Of a DNA stretch of 64,000 bases, positions 1 to 6,718 are shown one piece after another. The position numbers and the translations under genes are program-made. Numbering within the stretch: the stretch's first letter is position 1; every line of letters starts with the position of its first letter. The stretch lies in assembly GCA_033549065.1 (NCBI GenBank), contig JAWSUE010000011.1:39835-103834 (forward strand). Direction: 5' to 3'. Below the pieces are notes generated by a model. That model saw only the letters and a program-made list of their open reading frames with translations. It was not told where the DNA came from and made no database searches. The stretch is from Bacillota bacterium. Its GTDB lineage: Bacteria; Bacillota; Dethiobacteria; DTU022.

Positions 1-304
1 CGGTTCCCAGGGGTAGTATACCCAGTATAATCTTACCGAGATCAATTCCATTGACAACTTCCCGGAGAGATCCATCGCCTCCAACCGCAACTACCAGTTC
101 AGCGCCTTTTTTGACTGACTTTGCCGCAAGGATAGTACCATCGCCCGGCCTATCAGTAAAATATACAGTGTAGCGTTGTCCAGCTTCATTTAACAGTTGT
201 TCTATCTGCTGCCATACCCGGCCTGCCTTACCACCCCCGGCTTCGGCATTGACAATAAATGCTGTGTTATAGCGCAGTTTCAGTGTTCTATCGTAATGGT
301 TCAT
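1..304 (-). CDS. Diacylglycerol/lipid kinase family protein, partial (C-terminus beyond window)
   Basis: The gene enters from the left edge and starts at an ATG at 304, so only about 101 N-terminal residues are visible. The N-terminus is a Rossmann-like segment (AFIVNAEAGGGKAGRVW), followed by the nucleotide-binding signature GGDGSLREVVNGI at about residues 75-87. This signature is characteristic of the DgkB/YegS/BmrU lipid kinase family, which phosphorylates diacylglycerol or related lipids at the membrane with ATP. The usual GGDGT is GGDGS here, a tolerated change. The substrate cannot be assigned from this fragment. The gene lies 29 nt beyond the slipin stop on the same strand and may be the last gene of that operon. 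Confidence 0.85.
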   Translation of the reverse strand, partial: MNHYDRTLKLRYNTAFIVNAEAGGGKAGRVWQQIEQLLNEAGQRYTVYFTDRPGDGTILAAKSVKKGAELVVAVGGDGSLREVVNGIDLGKIILGILPLGT

Positions 305-333
305 AGTACTGACTCCGGGTTGTTCTGCTTAGT

Positions 334-1131
334 TTATTCTTCTTTTTCTTTAGCCGCTTCGCCTTTATTGGACAGCGGAAGCAGATGTCTTAGTTCGATC
401 GGTAACGGGAAAGCGATGATCGAACCCTGTTGACCGGCGATTTCCGGAAGTGTTCGTAACAAGCGGACATAGAAACCGCCCTCCTGGGAGTTTAAAATTT
501 TTGCTGCCTCTGCGATCTTACCGGCTGCCGCTTTTTCACCCTCTGCCTGTACGATGACTGCCCTGCGCTCTCTTTCAGCAGTCGCCTGGCGCGAAATCGC
601 TTTCTGAAGAGCTTCGGGTATTACAACATCCTTAATTTCAACGGCAGTGACTTTAATTCCCCATGGATCTGTCGCTTCATCGAGGATCGACTGGATCTTC
701 TGGTTAAGTTTATCTCTTTCCGACAGCAATTCATCCAATTCAGCCTGTCCGGCAACACTTCTCAAAGTTGTCTGAGCCAACTGGGCAGTCGCCATTTTAT
801 ATTCTTCAACATTGTTGACAGCCCGGTTGGGATCAACAACCCGGTAATATACAACGGCATTAACACTTGTGGTTACGTTATCGCGGGTAATGACCTCCTG
901 GGTGGGTACATCAAGGGTGATGATCCTGAGAGAGATCCTGATTGTCCGATCGACCAGCGGTATCACAAAGACCAAACCAGGCCCTTTTTGTCCGATCAGG
1001 CGTCCAAGTCTGAATACTACCAGCCGCTCATATTCACGGACAATTTTAATTGCTGAGGTTATAAACAAAAATAAAACGATTATAATCGGTATAAACAAAC
1101 CGCCTCCGCTTATAATTTCAATCATTCTCAA
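334..1131 (-). CDS. Slipin (stomatin/SPFH-family membrane protein)
   Basis: A 265-residue protein with one N-terminal membrane segment (about residues 8-30), then an SPFH/Band-7 domain (VREYERLVVFRLGR, ITRDNVTTSVNAVVYYRV) and a helical C-terminal region rich in Ala/Glu (RQATAERERRAVIVQAEGEK). These are hallmarks of bacterial slipins, which oligomerise on the cytoplasmic membrane and organise membrane microdomains. It directly follows an NfeD-type protease gene, the classic slipin/NfeD pairing in which the protease is thought to act on the slipin C-terminus. The start could be TTG at 1131 or ATG at 1125; a GGAGG lies 4 nt from the TTG and 10 nt from the ATG. The role in this organism is inferred from the family. 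Confidence 0.9.
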   Translation of the reverse strand: MRMIEIISGGGLFIPIIIVLFLFITSAIKIVREYERLVVFRLGRLIGQKGPGLVFVIPLVDRTIRISLRIITLDVPTQEVITRDNVTTSVNAVVYYRVVDPNRAVNNVEEYKMATAQLAQTTLRSVAGQAELDELLSERDKLNQKIQSILDEATDPWGIKVTAVEIKDVVIPEALQKAISRQATAERERRAVIVQAEGEKAAAGKIAEAAKILNSQEGGFYVRLLRTLPEIAGQQGSIIAFPLPIELRHLLPLSNKGEAAKEKEE

Positions 1132-1187
1132 TCCACCTCCGCTTTATTAATAATCAATAGATACCCTGCTTACATTTTCAATTTCAC

Positions 1188-2546
1188 CTATTCAACGCTG
1201 TTGTCTTTCTTATCCTTTTCCGCTCTTCTGACCCAAAGCATAAGAGTTTCTGCCTTTACAACTTCAACTTCGGTTCCGGCCGGTATGTTCTTACCGTCTT
1301 GGCTCCTCGCTTTCCAAAGTTCTCCACGCGCTTTGATCATCCCTTCAGGATTTAATTTCGATACAGTAATTCCTTTTTCAGGGGGCAGAAAATAAGTGCT
1401 GCCCTCATGCCACTGTCGTCGGCTTTGAATCACTCTCTGGGCAACAAAAATGATGATAATAAGTAAACCGATAACCGTTCCTACAACTGTTATCAGGAAA
1501 GTTGCATACCACTCCCTGGCCATTAAAGGTTCCATTGGTAACAAAATTGCACCTGCAACCATAGCAGCTGCGCCTCCTATTCCAAAAATTCCAAACCCGG
1601 CTGTAAAAATTTCGGCAACGATCAACCCGGCTCCTAAAAGAAGCAAAATCAAACCTGTTGTATTGGTATCAAATAAACCTATTCCGTAAATGCCCAGGAT
1701 CACCAGGATTACACCGGTTACTTCAGGGACAAAAGTACCTGGTGCGTTAATACCGAAATAAATCCCGAGCAATCCGAGCATAAGGATTAAAAACGATATC
1801 TGGGGATCACTGAGCCAATTTTGCAGACGCTCCCTGATATTCATCTCTTCCATGTAAATTGGAGCATCTGCCGTATTGAGATTATAGGACACTCCCTGTT
1901 TTACGACCACTGTTTCGTCAACTGCTTCCAGAAGCTCATTAATTCCCGGTACTATATAATCGATCAGGCCGGAATCCAACGCTTCCCGAGAAGTTAGGGT
2001 CAAATTTTCTGTAACAAATCTCTCGGCTATATCGGGGGGTCTTCCTTTTTCTTCGGCCATGCTTCGCAGGTGATTGGCATAAAATATAACTGTTTTTTCA
2101 TCTGCTGTGTCTGTGCCTTCCGGAGAAAAGGTGATCGGCTGAGCTGCTCCCACAGTAGTTCCCGGAGCCATTGCCGCTATATCAGAAGAAATAAGGATGA
2201 ATGCCCCGGCAGAACCTGCTATTGCCCCTGATGGCGCTACCAGCACTGCAACAGGTAGATTCGCATTCATAAAGAGCTGGTTTATCTTCAGCGTGGCGTC
2301 AACCAGACCACCCGGCGTATCCATAATCACAACTACTAACTGCGAATCACGTTCCAGGGCTATTTCAAATTGTCTTTCAAGGTAGTTGCCCTGCCCGGCG
2401 GTAATTGCTCCTTCCAGCTCAATGACATGTATGGGTCGCTCCGCAGCGCTGCCCTGCGCCGGCATGTTCAATAATAAAATCATGATTATAAAAGCAGAAG
2501 CAATTATTTTATAATTTAAGTAGTTTCTTTTTATCATCGCAATCAC
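1188..2546 (-). CDS. NfeD-family membrane serine protease
   Basis: A 452-residue protein with an N-terminal signal/anchor (about residues 10-34), a ClpP-like protease domain (about 38-230), a cluster of membrane segments (about 255-375) and a C-terminal OB-fold NfeD domain. The catalytic Ser is probably Ser112 in the GSAGAF motif and the Lys is probably Lys151 (DEKTV), the Ser/Lys dyad arrangement known from archaeal 1510-N. MDTPGGLVDAT is the conserved substrate-groove strand. This is the long, protease-bearing NfeD form, which is genetically and functionally paired with stomatin-like proteins such as the slipin gene 56 nt downstream. The start is GTG at 2546, with an in-frame ATG at 2537; neither has a strong ribosome-binding site. 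Confidence 0.9.
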   Translation of the reverse strand: MIAMIKRNYLNYKIIASAFIIMILLLNMPAQGSAAERPIHVIELEGAITAGQGNYLERQFEIALERDSQLVVVIMDTPGGLVDATLKINQLFMNANLPVAVLVAPSGAIAGSAGAFILISSDIAAMAPGTTVGAAQPITFSPEGTDTADEKTVIFYANHLRSMAEEKGRPPDIAERFVTENLTLTSREALDSGLIDYIVPGINELLEAVDETVVVKQGVSYNLNTADAPIYMEEMNIRERLQNWLSDPQISFLILMLGLLGIYFGINAPGTFVPEVTGVILVILGIYGIGLFDTNTTGLILLLLGAGLIVAEIFTAGFGIFGIGGAAAMVAGAILLPMEPLMAREWYATFLITVVGTVIGLLIIIIFVAQRVIQSRRQWHEGSTYFLPPEKGITVSKLNPEGMIKARGELWKARSQDGKNIPAGTEVEVVKAETLMLWVRRAEKDKKDNSVE

Positions 2547-2661
2547 TACCAGTCCAATTTAATTACCTACATTAATATTACTTTAATTATATAACAATTC
2601 TGACCTTTTTCAAAGTGCTGGCTGTTGCAGTATATTTGCATTTTAATTAACTTTGTTGACG

Positions 2662-2709
2662 TTGACCTAAATTTCATTTCGCTTTATAATATAACCAATT
2701 AAGTTATAT
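2662..2709 (+). promoter_or_regulatory. Sigma-A promoter of the Rrf2 gene with overlapping dyad operator
   Basis: The -35 box is TTGACC (2662-2667), the spacer is 17 bp and the -10 is TATAAT (2685-2690). Immediately downstream, 2689-2695 and 2703-2709 form the inverted repeat ATATAAC / GTTATAT around a 7-nt centre. A dyad over the transcription start is a typical repressor site, and Rrf2 proteins commonly regulate their own genes. The half-site TATAACCAA-N4-GTTA also occurs at the promoter of the zinc-ribbon operon at 4557-4577. The Shine-Dalgarno AAGGAG is at 2715-2720. Confidence 0.75.
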
Positions 2710-2726
2710 ATAAAAAGGAGCAAATC

Positions 2727-3140
2727 ATGATAACCAAAAAGGCAGAATATGCAATTATCATTTTAACGGAACTCGCTTCTCGTCCGGCCGGAACTACCAT
2801 AACCAGTAAAGAAATTGCTGCTAATCGTTCAATACCGGTTAATTTGGTGGTTCAGCTTCTGGCTCTACTGAAAGAAGCGGGATGGACTGTAGGAACCAGG
2901 GGCCCTTCCGGCGGGATTCGCCTGAATAGCGATCCTCGTTATATAACCTTGAAAGAGGTTATTGAAAAAATTGATGGACCGATCGGAATAACCCGCTGCC
3001 TTTTCAGTGAAACTCCCTGCCGTGATCAAACACACTGTTCCCTGAGGGGAATCTGGTCAAAAGCTCAGCAGGCTATGTTATCTGTTCTGGAAGATGTGAC
3101 AATTCAGGATCTAACAGAAATGGCGGCAGTAGAATGCTAA
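2727..3140 (+). CDS. Rrf2-family transcriptional regulator, IscR-like with Fe-S cysteines
   Basis: A 137-residue protein of normal Rrf2 length. The N-terminal winged helix-turn-helix spans about residues 1-65 (TKKAEYAIIILTELA, SIPVNLVVQLLALLKEAG, GPSGGIRL). Three cysteines follow at Cys91, Cys98 and Cys104, almost exactly the spacing of the [2Fe-2S] ligands of IscR (92, 98, 104), so it probably senses Fe-S status, oxygen or redox. It has its own promoter with an operator-like dyad, suggesting autoregulation. The gene converges on a 4Fe-4S protein/zinc-ribbon operon whose promoter carries the same dyad, so that operon is the best target candidate. It is not in an isc/suf cluster, so the name iscR is not warranted. 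Confidence 0.9.
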   Translation: MITKKAEYAIIILTELASRPAGTTITSKEIAANRSIPVNLVVQLLALLKEAGWTVGTRGPSGGIRLNSDPRYITLKEVIEKIDGPIGITRCLFSETPCRDQTHCSLRGIWSKAQQAMLSVLEDVTIQDLTEMAAVEC

Positions 3141-3175
3141 ACTAACTGACGCCATCAATTTATTCTTCCAGTCGC

Positions 3176-3916
3176 TTATTTGGTTTTTATCTCTCCGTCG
3201 ACCCCGATAATCACTTCATTTAAAGGAATTTCAACTCCTGCAGTTTTCATCGCTGATTTAACCAACTGAGACATACCGAAACAACATCCAACTTCCATAT
3301 GAGCTAGAGTTACGCTCTTCAATTTATTGTTTTTAAATATTGAAGCCAGTTTCTGATGGTAGGCATTAACATCATCAAGTTTCGGACAGCCGACAAGCAG
3401 GGATCGACCAGCCAGAAATTTTCGGTGAAAATCGGCATAGGCAAAGGGAACACAATCTGCAGCGATCAGGAGATCAACATCTTTCATGAAATGCGAATCA
3501 GGATTAACCAGGTGGATCTGGACCGGCCAGTGACTTAACTCTGCTTCAGGTATATAGCCATTTTCTTCAGTTTTTTTGTCAATAGATATTCTTTCATGAC
3601 TTATGTCCCGGGCTACGCTGCTTCCACAACAGACGGAACACTCTTCTTCTTCTAACAGTTCCCCCTTTAAATTCTTCAGGTGTTCTTCAACAGCTTCCTC
3701 ATCAAACGGTTCTGCCTCTCTTTCAATGATGTCGATAGCACCCTGGGGGCACTCACCAAGGCAGTTTCCGAGACCATCGCAGTAAATATCTTTTACAAGC
3801 CTGGCCTTCCCGTCAACTATCTGCAGTGCACCTTCTTCACAGGATGGAATACATAAACCGCATCCATCGCATTTACTTTCATCGATTGAAATAATTTTAC
3901 GAACTACAGTGTTCAT
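3176..3916 (-). CDS. 4Fe-4S ferredoxin-type iron-sulfur protein of unknown function
   Basis: A 246-residue protein. A ferredoxin domain (about residues 5-62) has a complete CxxCxxCxxxC motif (Cys16, 19, 22, 26) and a second motif with only three cysteines (Cys46, 52, 56), Leu49 replacing the expected second ligand. The second cluster may therefore be [3Fe-4S] or ligated unusually. More cysteines follow at CSVCCG (93, 96, 97) and at a C-terminal GCCFG. It lies 38 nt downstream of the zinc-ribbon gene on the same strand and converges with the Rrf2 gene. An electron-transfer or cluster-handling role is likely, but no substrate can be named. Confidence 0.75.
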   Translation of the reverse strand: MNTVVRKIISIDESKCDGCGLCIPSCEEGALQIVDGKARLVKDIYCDGLGNCLGECPQGAIDIIEREAEPFDEEAVEEHLKNLKGELLEEEECSVCCGSSVARDISHERISIDKKTEENGYIPEAELSHWPVQIHLVNPDSHFMKDVDLLIAADCVPFAYADFHRKFLAGRSLLVGCPKLDDVNAYHQKLASIFKNNKLKSVTLAHMEVGCCFGMSQLVKSAMKTAGVEIPLNEVIIGVDGEIKTK

Positions 3917-3954
3917 CTGCTCAGCACCTTCCTTTCTAAATTAATTATTATTAA

Positions 3955-4536
3955 TTAGTGCAGGACTTCTTCCGCCAGTGCTTCCACAATAATTTTTTCC
4001 TGAATGCCGGATGATTTTCCCTGCAGGATATTTTCCGTAAGTTCAAACACCTCTTTCACGGCCTGTTGGGGAAGTGTATTTTCCTTGCCTACCTGATCAA
4101 TAAATTCTTTGCTATCTTTAACCCGCTCAAGTCTTATTAAGGTCAACAAGACGATAGAAGCTATTACCGGAAGCATATCAACCAGTTCTTCTTTACACCT
4201 TTTTTCAGCTCTTTCAATAGCATCTTTTGTTTTCTGTAATTCATCGGGTAAATCACTAATTATTTTTTCCAGTTCATCTTCAAAAACCGTTCTCAGCGAT
4301 TTTCCTTTTAGCCCCCTTGCTGCCGGACCAAGGCACTGTTCGGCATAAGCGCACCATTCTGCACATCCCATGTCAAAACGGGGATTTGCAACCCTTGTCT
4401 TACAATTAGGACAACGCAATCGGATATCGGTCTTGAAAAACTCAATTAATTCACCGCATTGAGGACATTTTATCTCATGCACATCATCCGCCGTCCAATA
4501 CCGCATATCCTGTCCCGGACATTTTGTTGCAAACAT
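3955..4536 (-). CDS. Cysteine-rich zinc-ribbon protein, uncharacterised family
   Basis: A 193-residue protein with no enzyme family I can name. The N-terminus carries CPGQDMRYW, then a zinc ribbon (Cys24, Cys27, Cys42, Cys45), then GCAEWCAYAEQC with Cys58, Cys62 and Cys68. Cys6, 58, 62 and 68 are a spare set of four that could bind a second metal or an Fe-S cluster. The rest is a helical domain (about residues 80-190) with a hydrophobic stretch near VIASIVLLTLI. It is the first gene of a two-gene operon with the 4Fe-4S protein. Its promoter carries the same dyad as the Rrf2 gene, so control by that regulator is inferred. ATG start at 4536. Confidence 0.7.
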   Translation of the reverse strand: MFATKCPGQDMRYWTADDVHEIKCPQCGELIEFFKTDIRLRCPNCKTRVANPRFDMGCAEWCAYAEQCLGPAARGLKGKSLRTVFEDELEKIISDLPDELQKTKDAIERAEKRCKEELVDMLPVIASIVLLTLIRLERVKDSKEFIDQVGKENTLPQQAVKEVFELTENILQGKSSGIQEKIIVEALAEEVLH

Positions 4537-4556
4537 ATCTACCCACCACCCTTTTA

Positions 4557-4606
4557 ATACTAACCATCTTGGTTATAATTATAACGCAGATTATTTTCTT
4601 TTGCAA
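4557..4606 (-). promoter_or_regulatory. Promoter and candidate Rrf2 operator of the zinc-ribbon/4Fe-4S operon
   Basis: On the minus strand, -35 TTGCAA (4606-4601), a 17-bp spacer and -10 TATAAT (4583-4578). Directly after the -10, TATAACCAA (4577-4569), four bases and GTTA (4564-4561) repeat the rrf2-promoter motif with identical internal spacing and almost the same offset from the -10. The -10 also lies within the perfect 14-bp palindrome GTTATAATTATAAC. Confidence 0.65.
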
Positions 4607-4610
4607 CAAA

Positions 4611-4633
4611 AAAAACGGCATAAAGCCGTTTTT
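4611..4633 (-). terminator. Rho-independent terminator of the polyamine/ndk operon
   Basis: Perfect stem AAAAACGGC / GCCGTTTTT (4611-4619, 4625-4633) with a 5-nt loop and flanking A and T runs on both sides. It lies 45 nt after the ndk stop. The A/T runs would make it work in either direction. Confidence 0.85.
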
Positions 4634-4677
4634 TTCTTATTAATTACTGTAATGAATTACTGATTCAAAAATCAAAC

Positions 4678-5136
4678 CTAATCGTATAACCAATCCTCCT
4701 GGTTATATTCATAACTACAGAGTTCGTCATTATTAAAAAATAACCCGATTTCCCTTGCAGCGCTTTCTGCCGAATCAGATCCATGTACAATATTTTTTCC
4801 GGTAAAAACAGCAAGATCACCACGGATAGTTCCCGGTGTTGCCTTAACCGGATCTGTGGCACCGATCAGCGTTCTGACCAGTTCAACTGCGTTGTCGCCT
4901 TCCCAGACCATGGCTACAACCGGCGAAGAAGTGATGAAGCCGATCAGTCCTTCATAAAATCCTTTTCCTTCATGCTCTCCGTAATGACGTGCCGCCAGTT
5001 CAGGCGAAATCAACATCATTTTCATTGCAACCGGTTTCAGTCCCTTATTTTCCAGACGGTTGATCACATTTCCGATCAACCCTCTCTGAACTCCATCAGG
5101 TTTAACCATTAAAAATGTACGTTCCCGGTTACCCAT
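4678..5136 (-). CDS. ndk: Nucleoside diphosphate kinase
   Basis: A 152-residue enzyme of typical length that equilibrates nucleoside di- and triphosphates through a phosphohistidine. The active-site motif NIVHGSDSAESA contains the catalytic His118, and Lys12 in MVKPDGVQRGL is the conserved nucleotide-binding lysine. The C-terminal YEYNQEDWLYD matches the usual bacterial tail. It is the third gene of a speD-speE-ndk transcription unit (21 nt after speE) and is followed by a strong terminator. Confidence 0.97.
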   Translation of the reverse strand: MGNRERTFLMVKPDGVQRGLIGNVINRLENKGLKPVAMKMMLISPELAARHYGEHEGKGFYEGLIGFITSSPVVAMVWEGDNAVELVRTLIGATDPVKATPGTIRGDLAVFTGKNIVHGSDSAESAAREIGLFFNNDELCSYEYNQEDWLYD

Positions 5137-5157
5137 CTTTACCTCCTTGGTTTACTT

Positions 5158-6066
5158 TTAGTAAGTTGTAAGCAGGTTACTGTCGTCAATTACAGTAGTT
5201 TCTTGATCAAGTCGATCTCTAATATTTTTTGACAGTGAGAACATACTTTTTGCACACTCTCCATCAAAATATTTCAATTCAAGCTCACGATCCTTAATTA
5301 TATGATCTATCACATCAGGTTCCGGCAGCTTGCTCTTCCCGGGAGCAGCAAGTATAAAACCCCATTCAGTATTGAAAGATGGGATAAATGCCCGGTAAGA
5401 CTTAACAAAGGGCATAACCTGTCGAACAGTATTGAATATTGCGCCGTGAGCTTCGAAGAAAGGAAGTCCATAGTCTCCAGCCTGCAGTGAAAGCACGCCT
5501 CCGTCATTCAGACGGGTTTTAACAAGATTAAAATACTGGGAAGTAAAAAGTTTCAGTGCCGGACCCTGTTCGACTGGTTCCGGGACATCACTGATGATCA
5601 CATCAAATTTTTCATCATTATTTTCAAGGCATTCCCTTGCATCCATGTAATAAAGTTCAAGCCTCGGGTCTTCAAAACTGCCCTGGTGCCATTTGGCCAG
5701 GTATTCACGGCAGAGATCAACTACTTCCTTATCCAGATCAACCATTACCAGCTTTTCAACCATGGGATGTCGGAACACTTCACGTAATGTTGCCCCTTCT
5801 CCCCCGCCAATGACCAGTACACGTCGAGGCGCCGGACAGGCCAGCATAGCCGGATGGACCAGCACCTCATGATAAATATATTCATCAAATTCAGATGACT
5901 GAATTTTACCGTCGAGGATTAAAATTCGACCGTAAGTAGTCGTGTCGGCTATTTCCACCTGCTGATAGCGGGTATGAAAACTCCTGAGAAAATTTGTAAC
6001 CCCAAACATGTGGGCTGTATCAGGAGAAGTATGTTCAATAAACCATTTATGATCCTGAAATGACAT
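5158..6066 (-). CDS. speE: Polyamine aminopropyltransferase (spermidine synthase)
   Basis: A 302-residue cytosolic enzyme that transfers the aminopropyl group of decarboxylated S-adenosylmethionine to putrescine. The N-terminal beta-domain (about residues 1-60) precedes a Rossmann methyltransferase-like domain. VIGGGEGATLREV is the dcAdoMet-binding glycine loop, MVDLDKEVVDL the acidic strand end, and ISDVPEP carries the catalytic Asp region. It follows speD by 20 nt, so both polyamine steps are co-transcribed. The exact amine acceptor (putrescine, agmatine or cadaverine) cannot be read from sequence. Confidence 0.93.
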   Translation of the reverse strand: MSFQDHKWFIEHTSPDTAHMFGVTNFLRSFHTRYQQVEIADTTTYGRILILDGKIQSSEFDEYIYHEVLVHPAMLACPAPRRVLVIGGGEGATLREVFRHPMVEKLVMVDLDKEVVDLCREYLAKWHQGSFEDPRLELYYMDARECLENNDEKFDVIISDVPEPVEQGPALKLFTSQYFNLVKTRLNDGGVLSLQAGDYGLPFFEAHGAIFNTVRQVMPFVKSYRAFIPSFNTEWGFILAAPGKSKLPEPDVIDHIIKDRELELKYFDGECAKSMFSLSKNIRDRLDQETTVIDDSNLLTTY

Positions 6067-6086
6067 TCAAAAACCCCCATCAGCAA

Positions 6087-6470
6087 TCAATAGTTGGCTG
6101 CCGGTTTATGTTCAAGCTGGACATCAAAGATTCCGCGCTTGATTTCCCTTGCCGACATATTCTGGGCTGAAAAGACCTGTTTCAAGTAGTTGCAGGATAC
6201 CCATGGATTAACGGTTTGACCACAGGTAAAGACATCAACTGCGGCATATCCGAATTCCGGCCAGGTATGAATAGCCAGATGCGATTCAGATATTACGACC
6301 ACTCCGCTGACGCCCTGGGGACAGAACTGGTGAAATACAGTTTCTCTCACTTCAGCCCCAGCTTCAACAGCAGCTGCCACCATGTGCGATTTTATCTCTT
6401 CTAAGTCGCTCAAAATCTCAGGTGGACAACCGTAGAACTCAGCCAAAACATGACGGCCTAAAGCGCTCAT
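6087..6470 (-). CDS. speD: S-adenosylmethionine decarboxylase proenzyme
   Basis: A pyruvoyl enzyme that self-cleaves to make the aminopropyl donor for SpeE. The processing site is the Glu-Ser pair in [14 protein letters not shown], with downstream His and Cys (VFTCG). I place the start at the ATG at 6470 (127 residues, [12 protein letters not shown]). It has AAGGAGG 8 nt upstream and puts the cleavage at Glu62/Ser63, the position in the small bacterial class represented by Thermotoga. A longer frame from 6524 is ruled out because that ATG overlaps the -10 box. The usual second group of this class is therefore complete. First gene of speD-speE-ndk. Confidence 0.95.
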   Translation of the reverse strand: MSALGRHVLAEFYGCPPEILSDLEEIKSHMVAAAVEAGAEVRETVFHQFCPQGVSGVVVISESHLAIHTWPEFGYAAVDVFTCGQTVNPWVSCNYLKQVFSAQNMSAREIKRGIFDVQLEHKPAANY

Positions 6471-6522
6471 CTTTAATGCCTCCTTGTATCCAGATTTTTT
6501 CAGATGAAAAGCGTCAAGATAC

Positions 6523-6550
6523 ATTTTAACAAAATTAGATTAAAAGTCAA
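6523..6550 (-). promoter_or_regulatory. Promoter of the speD-speE-ndk operon
   Basis: On the minus strand, -35 TTGACT (6550-6545), a 16-bp spacer and extended -10 TGT-TAAAAT (-10 at 6528-6523). Transcription would start near 6516, downstream of an upstream in-frame ATG at 6524, which supports translation from 6470. Confidence 0.8.
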
Positions 6551-6594
6551 TGCAGTTGTAAACTTTTATCGCAATCTTTATTGTATTGCTAAAT

Positions 6595-6608
6595 GTGAAA
6601 CATTTCAC
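6595..6608. promoter_or_regulatory. Palindromic operator candidate between speD and the ADP-forming ligase
   Basis: GTGAAA-CA-TTTCAC is a 6-bp inverted repeat with a 2-nt centre, interleaved with a second dyad AAATG-N5-CATTT (6592-6605). It sits just upstream of the -35 of the rightward promoter and 45 bp upstream of the leftward -35, a position suited to a shared regulator. The cognate protein is unknown. Confidence 0.45.
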
Positions 6609-6610
6609 TT

Positions 6611-6639
6611 TTGATTGCAACCGGAATGATTTTTATATA
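6611..6639 (+). promoter_or_regulatory. Promoter of the acetate-CoA ligase operon
   Basis: -35 TTGATT (6611-6616), 17-bp spacer, -10 TATATA (6634-6639). It leaves a leader of about 70 nt before the ATG at 6719. Confidence 0.6.
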
Positions 6640-6718
6640 AAATAGTGTATACTGAAAGCAGCGAACTTAAATTATCTTTATTTCTCGCAGCTTATTAAAT
6701 AGATAAGGGATTGTTGAA

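Noticed and set aside
6471..6524. Longer N-terminus for speD starting at 6524
   Set aside because: That ATG overlaps the -10 box, so it is not transcribed; the ATG at 6470 has a strong ribosome site and fits the family.
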